DNA of 64,000 nt. Origin: an uncultured Muribaculaceae bacterium (GTDB lineage: Bacteria > Bacteroidota > Bacteroidia > Bacteroidales > Muribaculaceae). The notes below the pieces were generated by a model. The model had not been told where the DNA came from. It searched no databases and saw nothing but the letters and a program-made list of their open reading frames with translations. A program made the position numbers and the translations under genes. Positions 1-9,159 of this stretch are shown one piece after another (position 1 is the stretch's first letter; the number at the start of each line of letters is the position of its first letter). The stretch lies in contig CAJTNN010000003.1 of the NCBI GenBank assembly GCA_910577585.1, positions 79,156 through 143,155 on the forward strand, written 5' to 3'.

Positions 1-761
1 AGATATTTATATCGCAGCTGGGTCAGCACATCCTTGGTGTTTTTCGAAAATTCGCCCTGCATTATCCAGCTGTAGAATGAGGGTTCTTTGCGAAGCACCT
101 CCTCTACGGGGCGCCCCTTATGCTTGCCGAAGTTGAACACCGGCACATCCTCATCATTCAAGACGATGCGTCCGGCCAGATCAAGCGATTTCCCACCTGA
201 CGAGAACTCACTCAGGAAGTCTACATCGTTCTGGAGCTCCGGGTAGCGGTCAAGCTGCGATTCGAGCACCTCAAATGTAGCCATCGTATCAGCATTGGCC
301 GAATGGGCCTGCGTCAGATCTTTGCCGCAATAGAATTTATATGCTGCCACGAGTGTGCGCTGCTCCATCTTGTGAAAGATGTTCTGCACATCGATAAATT
401 TGCGGCCGCTCACCTCGAAGTTTATGCCGCAGCGGGCGAACTCCTCCACCAGCAGCGGCACATCAAACTTATTACTGTTGAATCCTGCTATATCACAGTC
501 TTCAAAGAAGGCATGAAGTGATTTGGCTACCTGGCGGAAGGTTGGCTCGCCGGCCACCATCTCGTCGGTGATATGATGCACAGCCGTCGAGGCTGCCGGT
601 ATCGGCATCTCCGGATTTAGCCTGCGGGTCTTCTCTTCAGGCTCGCGCCCGTCGGGAAATACCTTGACGGCGCTTATCTCAACTATGCGGTCGCGCAATA
701 TGTTGGTGCCGGTGGTTTCGAGGTCGAAAAACACCAGCGGGCGCTTCAAATTCAGTTTCAT
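1..761 (-). CDS. DnaQ-family 3'-5' exonuclease, partial (cut by left edge)
   Basis: The reverse strand reads open from an ATG at 761 to the window edge (253 codons, no stop). Residues 10-17 give FFDLETTG, the ExoI motif DxE of the DEDD exonuclease fold. Further on are an Asp-containing ExoII segment (GFNSNKFDVPLL) and an HSANADTMAT segment of ExoIII type, so the nuclease core looks complete. The family trims 3' ends as a polymerase proofreading subunit or as a stand-alone DNA/RNA exonuclease. Residues after about 190 (VFNFGKHKGRPVEEV) resemble the small C-terminal domain found in Bacteroidetes DnaQ-like proteins. It ends 38 bp before the dnaN stop-side and probably follows dnaN on the same transcript. 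Whether it is the Pol III epsilon subunit or a paralogue cannot be told here. Confidence 0.85.
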   Translation of the reverse strand, partial: MKLNLKRPLVFFDLETTGTNILRDRIVEISAVKVFPDGREPEEKTRRLNPEMPIPAASTAVHHITDEMVAGEPTFRQVAKSLHAFFEDCDIAGFNSNKFDVPLLVEEFARCGINFEVSGRKFIDVQNIFHKMEQRTLVAAYKFYCGKDLTQAHSANADTMATFEVLESQLDRYPELQNDVDFLSEFSSGGKSLDLAGRIVLNDEDVPVFNFGKHKGRPVEEVLRKEPSFYSWIMQGEFSKNTKDVLTQLRYKY

Positions 762-799
762 ACTTATCTGTTAAAGTCGGTGCGAAGAGAGAGATTACA

Positions 800-1924
800 T
801 CACTCTATGACCTGCATGGGCATCTGAAGCATCACTACCTCAATGCCGGGTTCCTGCTCTAGCGGGCTGAAGAGTCCGGGACGCGCCGGGTCAGCGAGTT
901 CTATCTTCACATCCTCTCCCTTTATGTTCGAGAGCACCTCAGTCATATAGGTTGAATTGAATCCGATTGTCATCGGGTTTCCCTTGTAATCGCAGTCTAC
1001 GCGCTCTTCTGCTGAAGTGGCGTAGTCAAGGTCTTGCGAACCCATCTGAATTTCGGTTGCATCGATCGAGAAGCGGATAAGATTTGAGGCCTTGCTGGCA
1101 AAGAGAGCCACACGGCGCACTGCATTCAGAAGGCTCTCGCGATTGACTACGAGACTGAAGGGATTATCTTTCGGGAATACACGGCGATAATTGGGATACA
1201 CACCCTTCACAAGGCGCGTAGTCAAGGTATAGGTGGCAAAACGAAATGTAGCCGATTTGGCATCCTTTACAATCTCTACCGTCTCATCCTCTTTGGTGAG
1301 AAGCCCCTTCAGCACATTGGCAACTTTGCCGGGCAGAATCATGTTGTCGGTCAGACCGGGTTTGACGTTGTTGTTCTCAAACTTCACGAGTTTGTGAGTA
1401 TCTGAGCTCACGAGTGTCAGACGCTCGGGTTCTATATCCCAATACACGCCGGTCATCGCGGGACGAATCTGATCGAGACTTACGGCAAAAAGAGTGCCCT
1501 CGAGCCCGTTGACAATGGGTTCGGCCGGAAGCGTGAAGCTAACTGCATCGGCATCGTGCTCCTTCTTACGGGGATACTCGGCAGCATCTATACCCATGAA
1601 GTTGAAGTGTCCGTTATTGAAACGCAAGTCAATCTCCAGAGTCGAAAGATTGATGTCAAAATGCAACGGCTGATTCTGAACCTCCTTCACCACTTCAAGC
1701 AGTCGGCGGGCCGGGATGGCGATAGAGCCCTCACCCTCTGCGTCAGCCACCTCGAGTGTGGCGGTCATCACATTCTCCTGGTCGCCGCCGGTGATGTAGA
1801 GCACATCCTCTTTGACCGTGATAAGGAAGTTGTCGAGTATCGACAACGCATTCTTTGAATTTATGACCTTGCTTACGGCCTGGAGCTGAGTCTGCAATAT
1901 CTTGCCTGATACATTAAATTTCAT
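800..1924 (-). CDS. dnaN: DNA polymerase III beta sliding clamp
   Basis: This 374-residue protein has the length and sequence pattern of the bacterial beta clamp. The N-terminus (MKFNVSGKILQTQLQAVSKVI) begins the first of three similar clamp domains, and the C-terminus ends in VVMLQMPMQVIE, matching the family's conserved VMPMR-like end that lies in the protein-binding pocket. It forms the dimeric ring that tethers Pol III to DNA. The downstream neighbour on the same strand is a DnaQ-type exonuclease. The start is the only ATG consistent with the family N-terminus. A candidate -7 box sits about 100 bp upstream but is a poor match, so no promoter is called. Confidence 0.95.
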   Translation of the reverse strand: MKFNVSGKILQTQLQAVSKVINSKNALSILDNFLITVKEDVLYITGGDQENVMTATLEVADAEGEGSIAIPARRLLEVVKEVQNQPLHFDINLSTLEIDLRFNNGHFNFMGIDAAEYPRKKEHDADAVSFTLPAEPIVNGLEGTLFAVSLDQIRPAMTGVYWDIEPERLTLVSSDTHKLVKFENNNVKPGLTDNMILPGKVANVLKGLLTKEDETVEIVKDAKSATFRFATYTLTTRLVKGVYPNYRRVFPKDNPFSLVVNRESLLNAVRRVALFASKASNLIRFSIDATEIQMGSQDLDYATSAEERVDCDYKGNPMTIGFNSTYMTEVLSNIKGEDVKIELADPARPGLFSPLEQEPGIEVVMLQMPMQVIE

Positions 1925-2073
1925 TTCAATAATTGTTTTTCCGGTTGTAGTTATTCATCAACGCGCGTAATACATCTCCCCTACACCCGTCGGTGGCAGA
2001 GCATTACACCTGTTGCATACGCGAATTTACTAAAAAAATCATGAATAACCTCACCCATTCTATATAACTATTC

Positions 2074-2128
2074 CAAAAAAAGATAAAAAAATTCTCCCCC
2101 TCCGGGCCTTCGCCTTGAGGGGGAGAAT
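2074..2128 (-). terminator. Rho-independent terminator of rpsF-rpsR-rplI
   Basis: A perfect 12-bp stem (ATTCTCCCCCTC paired with GAGGGGGAGAAT, 2091-2128, 14-nt loop) is followed on the minus strand by two T runs (2075-2090). It lies 80 bp past the rplI stop codon, as expected for the end of this operon. Confidence 0.88.
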
Positions 2129-2209
2129 CAATCTATTTGCGTAGTCTCCTCACCCCATACGGGCCATTGGAGACACATTCATCTGATTATGATGAGATTC
2201 GCTGGCTGA

Positions 2210-2698
2210 TTACTCAGCTGCCTCAGCTGCCGGAGCGGCTGCCGGAGCGGGAGCGTCCTCGCTGACAACTTCAAACTCCACCTCAGTCTCAACCTCTTTG
2301 TGGAATTTCACATTGGCAACGTATACACCCACCATCTTCACGGGCTGCTTCACGCTGATGATTTTGCGGTCGATCTCATGACCGAGCTTGGCCAGAGCCT
2401 CTGCAATCTGAGCTGCGCCAACCGAACCGTAGACTGTGCCGTTGGCACCGGTCTTGGCGGCGATAGTGAGCTTCAGACCCTCGATAGCCTTGGCGGCTGC
2501 CTCAGCCTCAGCCTTGGCGGCTGCGATTTTGTGGGCACGCTGTTTCAGATCCTCCTTCAGCTGCTTGAGAGCGGCGTCAGAGGCGATGATGCACTTGCCC
2601 TGGGGAATCAGATAGTTGCGGCCATAGCCGTCCTTCACTTCCACCACATCATCTTTATATCCCAGTCCGGGAACATTCTCTTTGAGGATAATTTTCAT
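2210..2698 (-). CDS. rplI: 50S ribosomal protein L9
   Basis: The 162-residue protein starts MKIILKENVPGLGYKDDVVEVKDGYGRNYLIP, the conserved N-terminal rRNA-binding domain of L9. A long Lys/Ala-rich connecting helix follows (about 45-75), then the C-terminal domain. The last 16 residues are an Ala/Pro/Glu tail (EDAPAPAAAPAAEAAE) beyond the usual 148-150 residue length. It is third in the rpsF-rpsR-rplI operon, 31 bp after rpsR, and is followed by a strong terminator. Confidence 0.97.
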   Translation of the reverse strand: MKIILKENVPGLGYKDDVVEVKDGYGRNYLIPQGKCIIASDAALKQLKEDLKQRAHKIAAAKAEAEAAAKAIEGLKLTIAAKTGANGTVYGSVGAAQIAEALAKLGHEIDRKIISVKQPVKMVGVYVANVKFHKEVETEVEFEVVSEDAPAPAAAPAAEAAE

Positions 2699-2729
2699 CT
2701 TAATGTCGTCTTTTCGAAGTGATGCATTA

Positions 2730-2996
2730 TTATTTCATCAGGTCTGTCACGTAGGGCAGAAGAGCCAGATGGCGTGCGCGCTTCACGGCCTGGGCCACAC
2801 GACGCTGGAATTTCAGGCTGGTGCCTGTGATACGACGCGGAAGGATTTTGCCCTGCTCGTTGAGGAATTTCTTCAGAAACTCAGGATCCTTGTAGTCGAT
2901 ATACTTGATGCCGCTACGTTTGAAACGACAATATTTCTTCTTCTTCGTGTCTACCGACAGCGGAGTAAGATAACGGATTTCGCTGTTAGCTGCCAT
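2730..2996 (-). CDS. rpsR: 30S ribosomal protein S18
   Basis: The 88-residue basic protein carries the S18 signature (KYCRFKRSGIKYIDYKDPEFL, then GKILPRRITGTSLKFQRRVAQAVKRAR). S18 binds S6 on the platform of the small subunit, and the two are encoded next to each other here (rpsF ends 19 bp upstream). The single Cys in the KYCRF segment does not form a zinc-binding set, so this is not the four-cysteine paralogue type. Confidence 0.97.
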   Translation of the reverse strand: MAANSEIRYLTPLSVDTKKKKYCRFKRSGIKYIDYKDPEFLKKFLNEQGKILPRRITGTSLKFQRRVAQAVKRARHLALLPYVTDLMK

Positions 2997-3015
2997 AACT
3001 TTTTATTCGCTATGC

Positions 3016-3387
3016 TTATGCCTCGGCTGCAGCCTCGGCGGGTTTCTCACTTGCTTTGCTTGCTCTCAGATTGCGACGCTTCTCAGCATACTCCGCTGCA
3101 TACTTGTCAAGACGGAACGTAAGGAAGCGGATCACACGCTCATCACGACGGAACGCTGTGTCAAGTTTCTTGACAATTGTGGGTTCAGCCTCGAATTCCA
3201 CAAGGGCATAGAAGCCGGTGGATTTCTTCTGAATGGGATAAGCGAGTTTCTTAAGACCCCATTCCTCGACATTGACAATCTTCGCGCCGTTCTCCTCGAG
3301 AACGCCGGTGAACTTGCCAACCGCTTCCTTCATCTGTTCATCAGACAAAACGGGAGTTAAAATGAAAACGGTTTCGTAACGATTCAT
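3016..3387 (-). CDS. rpsF: 30S ribosomal protein S6
   Basis: The 123-residue protein begins MNRYETVFILTPVLSDEQ and contains GLKKLAYPIQKKSTGFYALVEFEA, both typical of S6. The C-terminus has a lineage-type Ala/Glu/Lys tail (ASEKPAEAAAEA). It is the first gene of rpsF-rpsR-rplI. A near-perfect promoter lies about 55-85 bp upstream. Confidence 0.97.
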   Translation of the reverse strand: MNRYETVFILTPVLSDEQMKEAVGKFTGVLEENGAKIVNVEEWGLKKLAYPIQKKSTGFYALVEFEAEPTIVKKLDTAFRRDERVIRFLTFRLDKYAAEYAEKRRNLRASKASEKPAEAAAEA

Positions 3388-3442
3388 AGTTTGTTATAAT
3401 TGTTATTTGCGTGATTTTACCCATCGATGGGCAAAACTTCCG

Positions 3443-3474
3443 CAAAGTTAACACTTTTATTCGATATAACCAAA
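3443..3474 (-). promoter_or_regulatory. Bacteroidetes-type promoter of rpsF operon
   Basis: On the minus strand this reads TTTG (3471-3474), a 20-bp spacer, then TAACTTTG (3443-3450), a full match to the TTTG-N19/20-TAnnTTTG pattern of the Bacteroidetes primary sigma factor. Transcription would begin near 3439, giving a leader of about 50 nt before rpsF. Confidence 0.85.
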
Positions 3475-3588
3475 TTTTCGGCTGACTTCAATTTGAAATA
3501 TGCGTAACCAACGGCAGCGGCCCTCAGCACTTCTGCGCTGAGGACCGCCGATGTTATATCCCACAAGCTGTCGCCAGCCCTGCAAGGT

Positions 3589-5295
3589 TTATTCCTTGAT
3601 GAGATAGTTCTCAATCTCTTCGGGGCGGAAGTTGCCGATGAAGTCGGCATGCTTGGCCACCTCGGCCTGGCCGTAGTTGACGTATACGTGCAGGCTCTTG
3701 CGGAAGCTTGCGTCGCGCTGGGTGTCTTCAAGCAGCAGATAGCCCATCACGATATGTCCGGCCATCTCCACGAGGCGGCGCGCCATGAAGTCCTGATAGT
3801 TGCTGTCCTTGACGCCCATCACGCTCTGCACTGCATTTGCATACTGCTGGGTCATGAATACGAGGGTATTCTTTACGCCCTCATCCTCGGGACATACGCT
3901 CTCTGCCTCCATCTCACGGATCTTATTGAGATAAGTGCCGGTGGTGACGTGGCGGATGGCTGCTACGACCTGGAGCTGGGTAGTGCCCTCATAGATGCTT
4001 GTGATGCGGGCATCACGATATACACGCTCGCAGGCGTAATCCTTCATGAAGCCTGAGCCACCGTGGATCTGAATGCAGTCGTAGGCATTCTGGTTGGCAT
4101 ACTCTGAAGTCATCCCCTTGGCAAGCGGGGTGAAGGCATCGGCCAGACGGCTGTAATATTTGGCCTCGGCTTTCTCCTCTTTGGTGAGCGGACGCTCTTT
4201 GGCAATATCATCGTAGATCTTGTACATATCCACGAAGCGGGCGCAGGCATAGAGCAGCGCACGGCTTGCATCGAGTTTACCCTTCATCACCGAGATTATC
4301 TCAGCCACTGCGGGGAATTCGATGATGGGCTTGCCAAACTGCTGACGCTCGCGAGCATAGCCCAGAGCTTCACGATAGGCGATCTCGCTCAGGCCGACAC
4401 TCTGGGCAGCGATACCCAGACGCGCACCATTCATCAGAGCCATCACATATTTGATCAGACCCAGACGACGCGAACCCACGAGCTCGCAGGGTGCATCCTT
4501 ATAGGTGAGCTCACATGTGGGGCTACCCTTGATACCCATCTTGTTCTCGATGCGGCGCACATTCACTCCGCCGTTGCGCTTGTCGTAGATAAACATCGAC
4601 AGGCCGCGTCCGTCGTGCGAACCCTCCTCCGAGCGTGCGAGCACGAGATGTATGTCGGCATCACCGTTGGTGATGAAGCGCTTCACGCCGTTGAGCACCC
4701 ATGAGCCATCCTCTTTCTGAGTGGCTTTGAGCATCACACTCTGAAGGTCAGAGCCGGCGTCGGGCTCGGTGAGGTCCATCGACATTGTCTCACCTGCACA
4801 TACACGCGGTATGTAACGCTCCTTCTGGTCGTCGTCGGCAAACTCATAGATTGTCTCTGCGCAATCCTGAAGTCCCCAGAGATTCTCAAATCCTGCATCC
4901 GCACGGCTCACGATATCGGCCGCCATGATGTAGGGGGTAATCGGGAAGTTGAGACCACCCAGCCGACGGGGCATTGCCATGCCCATCAGGCCGGCTTTGC
5001 GTGTGGCGTCGAGATTCTTCTGAGTCCCCTCTGCATAAATCACACGTGAGTTCTCTACCTTCGGACCATTATGATCCACATCCTCGGCATTCTCTGCCAC
5101 GATATTGCCGCAGATATCACCTACGATTTCGAGCACACGGTCATAGTTGTCGATGGCATCCTCGTAGTTGCGCGGTGCGTAATCATATTTGTCGGCCTCG
5201 GCGAAGTCGCGTTCCTTCAGCGCCACAATCTTCTCCATCATCGGATGGGTCAGATAGAGCTTAAGGGCCGGATTGTCTGTATAGAAATTAGCCAT
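3589..5295 (-). CDS. Acyl-CoA dehydrogenase family protein
   Basis: The 568-residue flavoprotein contains the acyl-CoA dehydrogenase segments MTEPDAGSD-like (SMDLTEPDAGSDLQ) and RVYRDARITSIYEGTTQLQ. Glu436 in YEGTTQ aligns with the catalytic base of butyryl-CoA dehydrogenase. It is longer than the usual 380 residues because of N- and C-terminal extensions, as in other Bacteroidetes enzymes of this type. It follows etfB and etfA directly (14 bp after etfA), so the three probably form one electron-transfer unit passing electrons between an acyl-CoA and ETF. Short-chain (butyryl) substrate is a guess from the ETF linkage; the substrate is not visible in the sequence. Confidence 0.9.
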   Translation of the reverse strand: MANFYTDNPALKLYLTHPMMEKIVALKERDFAEADKYDYAPRNYEDAIDNYDRVLEIVGDICGNIVAENAEDVDHNGPKVENSRVIYAEGTQKNLDATRKAGLMGMAMPRRLGGLNFPITPYIMAADIVSRADAGFENLWGLQDCAETIYEFADDDQKERYIPRVCAGETMSMDLTEPDAGSDLQSVMLKATQKEDGSWVLNGVKRFITNGDADIHLVLARSEEGSHDGRGLSMFIYDKRNGGVNVRRIENKMGIKGSPTCELTYKDAPCELVGSRRLGLIKYVMALMNGARLGIAAQSVGLSEIAYREALGYARERQQFGKPIIEFPAVAEIISVMKGKLDASRALLYACARFVDMYKIYDDIAKERPLTKEEKAEAKYYSRLADAFTPLAKGMTSEYANQNAYDCIQIHGGSGFMKDYACERVYRDARITSIYEGTTQLQVVAAIRHVTTGTYLNKIREMEAESVCPEDEGVKNTLVFMTQQYANAVQSVMGVKDSNYQDFMARRLVEMAGHIVMGYLLLEDTQRDASFRKSLHVYVNYGQAEVAKHADFIGNFRPEEIENYLIKE

Positions 5296-5309
5296 TGTGT
5301 CTGTCTATG

Positions 5310-6338
5310 CTACTTGGAGTTCTTTTTGTAATATTTGATCAGTTTGGGCACCACATCCTCCATCTTGCCTGTGATGACGATGTCGGCGATAGTGTTGATC
5401 GGTGCGTCGGGGTCATTGTTGATTGAGATAATCAGCGATGAGTCCTGCATGCCGGCGATGTGCTGGATCTGGCCCGATATGCCGCAGGCGATGTAGAGCT
5501 TCGGACGCACTGTCACACCGGTCTGGCCAATCTGACGGTCGTGGTCAATCCAGCCGGCATCGACTGCCGCACGGCTCGCGCCGAGTTCGCCGCCGAGGGT
5601 GTCGGCAAGTTTCTGCAGCAGCTCGAAGTTCTCTTTGCTGCCTACGCCGTAGCCGCCGGCCACGATGATGGGGCTACCCTTGAGGTTGACCTTTGATTTC
5701 TCTACGTGACGGTCAAGTATCTCTACCACATAATCTGTGGGGTCTGTGTATTTCGATGCATCCAGGTCTACCACCTTGCCCACATAGTTGCTGTCGCGCA
5801 CCTCTTTCTTCATCACGCCCTCGCGCACTGTGGCCATCTGCGGACGACAGTCGGGGTTGACGATTGTGGCCACGATATTGCCACCGAAGGCCGGACGGAT
5901 CTGATAGAGCAGGTCTTTGTAGTCTTTGCCTGCCTTGGCATCAGTATAGTCACCAATCTCAAGCGAGGTGCAGTCGGCTGTCAGACCGCTGTGCAGGGCT
6001 GAGCTGACACGCGGACCCAGGTCGCGGCCGATAGAGGTGGCACCCATGAAGGCGATTCTGGGTTCGATCTCCTTGAATAGATTGATGAGGATTGATGAGT
6101 GAGGAAGCGAGGTATAGGGATAGAGACGCTTGTCCTCTACTTTATATACAGTGTCCACACCGTAGGGGAACACCTGCTTCTCGATATCCTTCAGGTTGTC
6201 ACCGGCCACCACTGCCTCCAACTTGATGCCGAGGCGATCAGCCAGCTGACGCCCCTTGGTGAGGAGCTCAAGGCTCACATCGGCCACTTTGCCGTCTTCG
6301 TATTCGCAGTATACGATAAGATTATTCTTGTCTGCCAT
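5310..6338 (-). CDS. etfA: Electron transfer flavoprotein subunit alpha
   Basis: The 342-residue protein has the EtfA C-terminal FAD-binding region: IVAGGYGVGSKENFELLQKLADTLGGELGASRAAVDAGW, then GQTGVTVRPKLYIACGISGQIQHIAGM and INNDPDAPI. These segments hold the FAD and identify the subunit clearly. It sits between etfB (39 bp upstream) and the acyl-CoA dehydrogenase (14 bp downstream) on the same strand. Confidence 0.96.
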   Translation of the reverse strand: MADKNNLIVYCEYEDGKVADVSLELLTKGRQLADRLGIKLEAVVAGDNLKDIEKQVFPYGVDTVYKVEDKRLYPYTSLPHSSILINLFKEIEPRIAFMGATSIGRDLGPRVSSALHSGLTADCTSLEIGDYTDAKAGKDYKDLLYQIRPAFGGNIVATIVNPDCRPQMATVREGVMKKEVRDSNYVGKVVDLDASKYTDPTDYVVEILDRHVEKSKVNLKGSPIIVAGGYGVGSKENFELLQKLADTLGGELGASRAAVDAGWIDHDRQIGQTGVTVRPKLYIACGISGQIQHIAGMQDSSLIISINNDPDAPINTIADIVITGKMEDVVPKLIKYYKKNSK

Positions 6339-6377
6339 TTCTTTCTGTAATGTTTTGAAAATTACACCGGGGCGTGA

Positions 6378-7247
6378 TTAACCGATGGTGTGGTTGGCGA
6401 TCAACTCTACAATCAGATCCTCAAGGGCCTCATCTGTACTCTCTATCTTGCGGGCCTCCTTGGCAGTGAAGATCACATTCTGGATGCTCTTCACCTTTGT
6501 GGGCGAACCGGCAAGACCACACTGTGCGAGGTCAGCCTCTACGGTCTGTGTGTTCCACTCTCCAATCTGGAGATAGGGGCGAGCCTCTACGAAGGCTTTC
6601 TTCTCTTCATCGGCAGCCACCTCGCTGGGCACTGCGGCACGCTTGTATTTCATCACTGCCTTGGCATTGCGCGGACGGCATTCGTCGGCCGAGCCGTTGA
6701 CTGTCACCACCAGCGGATAAGGTGCGCTCACAGTCTCGACGCCCGACTCGATGCGGCGCTTAACTGTCACCTTGCCATTCTCGGCGCTGATGATATCCTC
6801 TGCATATGTCACCTGCGGCAGACCCAGTTTTTCGGCGATCTGCGGACCCACCTGGGCGGTGTCGCCGTCGATAGCCTGACGGCCACCGATGATGAGATCG
6901 TAGTTGCCGATTTTTCTTACGGCTGCGCTCAGCGCATAGCTGGTGGCCAAAGTGTCAGAGCCGGCGAAAGCACGGTCTGAAAGCACCACGCCGTTGTCGG
7001 CACCGCGATAAAGACCCTCACGGATTATCTCGGCAGCGCGGGCCGGTCCCATGGTGAGAAGGGTCACCTTTGTACCGGGATACATATCTTTCAGCTTCAA
7101 TGCCTGTTCGAGGGCATTGAGGTCCTCGGGGTTGAAGATTGCCGGAAGAGCGGCACGATTCACGGTGCCATCCTCTTTCATCGCATCTTTACCGACGTTG
7201 CGCGTATCGGGCACTTGCTTTGCCAATACAATGATATTCAAACTCAT
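6378..7247 (-). CDS. etfB: Electron transfer flavoprotein subunit beta
   Basis: The 289-residue protein begins MSLNIIVLAKQVPDTRNVG and has the beta-subunit signature VKRRIESGVETVSAPYPLVVTVNGSADECRPRNAKAVMKYK. The GGRQAIDGDTAQVGPQIAEKLGLPQVTY segment is also typical of EtfB. It is the first gene of etfB-etfA-acyl-CoA dehydrogenase. About 165 nt of leader separates it from a candidate -7 box. Confidence 0.96.
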   Translation of the reverse strand: MSLNIIVLAKQVPDTRNVGKDAMKEDGTVNRAALPAIFNPEDLNALEQALKLKDMYPGTKVTLLTMGPARAAEIIREGLYRGADNGVVLSDRAFAGSDTLATSYALSAAVRKIGNYDLIIGGRQAIDGDTAQVGPQIAEKLGLPQVTYAEDIISAENGKVTVKRRIESGVETVSAPYPLVVTVNGSADECRPRNAKAVMKYKRAAVPSEVAADEEKKAFVEARPYLQIGEWNTQTVEADLAQCGLAGSPTKVKSIQNVIFTAKEARKIESTDEALEDLIVELIANHTIG

Positions 7248-7412
7248 GTCGATATGTGTTGTTATTGTTTATTTGTCTTTCTGTTGGTTATCATTGGCTG
7301 ATGACGCCTTACCTTGACCGCCGTCACGGTTCGGCTTCGCTTCGGCAAGTGCCTTAGCTTGGCGCGGCTCACTATCGCGGCAGCGGTAATGGCGCAGTTA
7401 GCCAATACGGTG

Positions 7413-7420
7413 CAAATTTA
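7413..7420 (-). promoter_or_regulatory. Candidate -7 box of the etfB operon
   Basis: The minus strand reads TAAATTTG, matching TAnnTTTG. No TTTG lies at the expected -33 position, so support is partial. The implied leader to etfB is about 160 nt and contains GC-rich inverted segments (7290-7400). Confidence 0.45.
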
Positions 7421-7504
7421 CTAAAAAATCGCGATATACTTCTAATCATGGCTCAATTTATTTGCTCCTGAGGGCGGATTCGCCGCCATCAGTCACGGCC
7501 ACAG

Positions 7505-9076
7505 TCACTCTTTTTCGGTGTTGAGTCGCTTGTAGAGTTCTGATAGGAGCATAGTAATCTGGGCGCGCTGACGCTCCACACTCTCTTCGAGTGAGGCTAT
7601 CTCGCCGCTGAGGGCGCGGCTCGACTGACGGGCGTAGTCGCGCCGCATGGCTGCCAATTGCTCCACATCGCTGTCATATTTACGGCTGGCGGCTACGTAT
7701 TGGTTCACTATCTCTTTGTCGCGGGCTGTGGCCACATCATCGGCCGAATAGATATACCGACCCTTGCCGAGGGGTATCACGCAGTCGTGGCGCCGGGGCT
7801 TCTGGCCGGGTTCGATTTTGCGTATCTCGGCGGCAAGCGCGCTGTACTTGCGTGCGAGGGCTGCCGGGTCGGGCTGAGGCTCTGAGGAGGAAGTGGATGA
7901 AGCGGCTGATCCTTCGGCGTCGTCATCATCTTCGTCGTCGTCATTGTCAACGTCGTCATCTGCAGCAATGGATGCGGGCACCCATGTCACCCGTATGTCG
8001 TCGAGACGGGCGCGCATACGCTTCTCGTCGTCATCGGCGCGAAGATTCACGCGCTCATCGGGCAATACATATACGTATAACGTGATCATGTCGTCGGGCA
8101 GATAATGGCGGTCGGTGGCCCACCACCCCACTCCATTCTCTTCGTCGATGGCCATCACATATTCGTCGGCTGCTGAGTTGAAGGGTATGCCGGCATTTAC
8201 GGGCTGAAGGTATTCGCCGGTCTGGGGGTCGCGCGTGGCGAGGAAGATGTCGTAGCCGCCGACTGAGTTGTCGCCGTTGGCCACATAATATAGTGTGGTG
8301 CCGTCGGCCGAGAGGAAGGGATTCATCGCGTCACCCTCCTGACCGAGAAAGTCAGGGGCCGGATGCGGATCGGAGAGTGTGCCGTCCATCAGCACGGTAG
8401 CTTCCGAGAGTCCGAGCATACCGGTCGAGTCGTTCATCTCGCTCCACATCATGAGGTCGCCTGATTCGCTGATATAGGCGGAGCCTGCATATTCGCGTCC
8501 GTCGGGTAGCGGAAGTTCGGTGGCGCCCACTACGCGTCCGGCCGAGAGGGGAAGGCGCAGATGCTTGAAGAAGTCTCTGCGTTTCACCTTGACTGCATCT
8601 ATCACCACGATATCCTGCATGCGCTCAAACTGGCGCTCACCTTCGGCGGCGTCGGCCTGGTCGAAGGCGAGGTCGGGGTCGAGTGCGCGTTTGGCTTTGC
8701 GCTGGGCTGTGGTGTATTCGCCAAAGAGTCGCTGGGCTGTGGGGAAGTCATAATCGAGCATGGCGAGCCTGCCGAGATAAAGACTCGCGTCGGCCACTCC
8801 GCGCGTCTTGGCCTCCTGAAATGCCAGGCCCGATTCGCGACGCTTGCCGGGGGCGTTGTAGAGCGCCTCGCCGAGCGCCTGGTAGAGGCTGCCGAGCTGG
8901 CGCGCGTTGGCTTCATCGGCTATCGCCTCTTCTGCCATCTTGATGGCGGCGGCGTAGTCGCCTTCATCTATCAGAAGGCGTATCTCGTCGGCCATGTCGG
9001 CATCAGCCTTAAAAGCAGTCAGAGCCACCGCCATCAAGGCGATCGCTCCGACCATTCTTTCTTTATTTATTCTCAT
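7505..9076 (-). CDS. Secreted TPR / PD40 beta-propeller-like protein
   Basis: The 523-residue protein starts with a signal peptide-like stretch (VGAIALMAVALTAFKADA). Residues about 28-130 look like TPR helices (DEGDYAAAIKMAEEAI, GSLYQALGEALY, FPTAQRLFGEYTTA). Residues about 190-340 have the WD40-like PD40 pattern (YISESGDLMMWSEMND, MNPFLSADGTTLYYVANGDNSVGGYDIFLA). An acidic low-complexity segment (about 383-400) leads into a coiled-coil C-terminus. Bacteroidetes pair such TPR-PD40 regions with OmpA-like domains, but no OmpA domain is present here. The exact role is unknown; a periplasmic or envelope protein is likely. It lies 83 bp after nhaA. Confidence 0.65.
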   Translation of the reverse strand: MRINKERMVGAIALMAVALTAFKADADMADEIRLLIDEGDYAAAIKMAEEAIADEANARQLGSLYQALGEALYNAPGKRRESGLAFQEAKTRGVADASLYLGRLAMLDYDFPTAQRLFGEYTTAQRKAKRALDPDLAFDQADAAEGERQFERMQDIVVIDAVKVKRRDFFKHLRLPLSAGRVVGATELPLPDGREYAGSAYISESGDLMMWSEMNDSTGMLGLSEATVLMDGTLSDPHPAPDFLGQEGDAMNPFLSADGTTLYYVANGDNSVGGYDIFLATRDPQTGEYLQPVNAGIPFNSAADEYVMAIDEENGVGWWATDRHYLPDDMITLYVYVLPDERVNLRADDDEKRMRARLDDIRVTWVPASIAADDDVDNDDDEDDDDAEGSAASSTSSSEPQPDPAALARKYSALAAEIRKIEPGQKPRRHDCVIPLGKGRYIYSADDVATARDKEIVNQYVAASRKYDSDVEQLAAMRRDYARQSSRALSGEIASLEESVERQRAQITMLLSELYKRLNTEKE

Positions 9077-9159
9077 AAGTGTTTTGCTATATTCTTGCCA
9101 TGTGGAGAGAGAGGGAGGGAGTTATATCAGTGGGTCAGGTCAGTCACACTGCGGCTGAA

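Noticed and set aside
7248..7412. Possible riboswitch in the etfB leader
   Set aside because: The leader is long and GC-rich with several inverted segments, but no known riboswitch core is recognisable.
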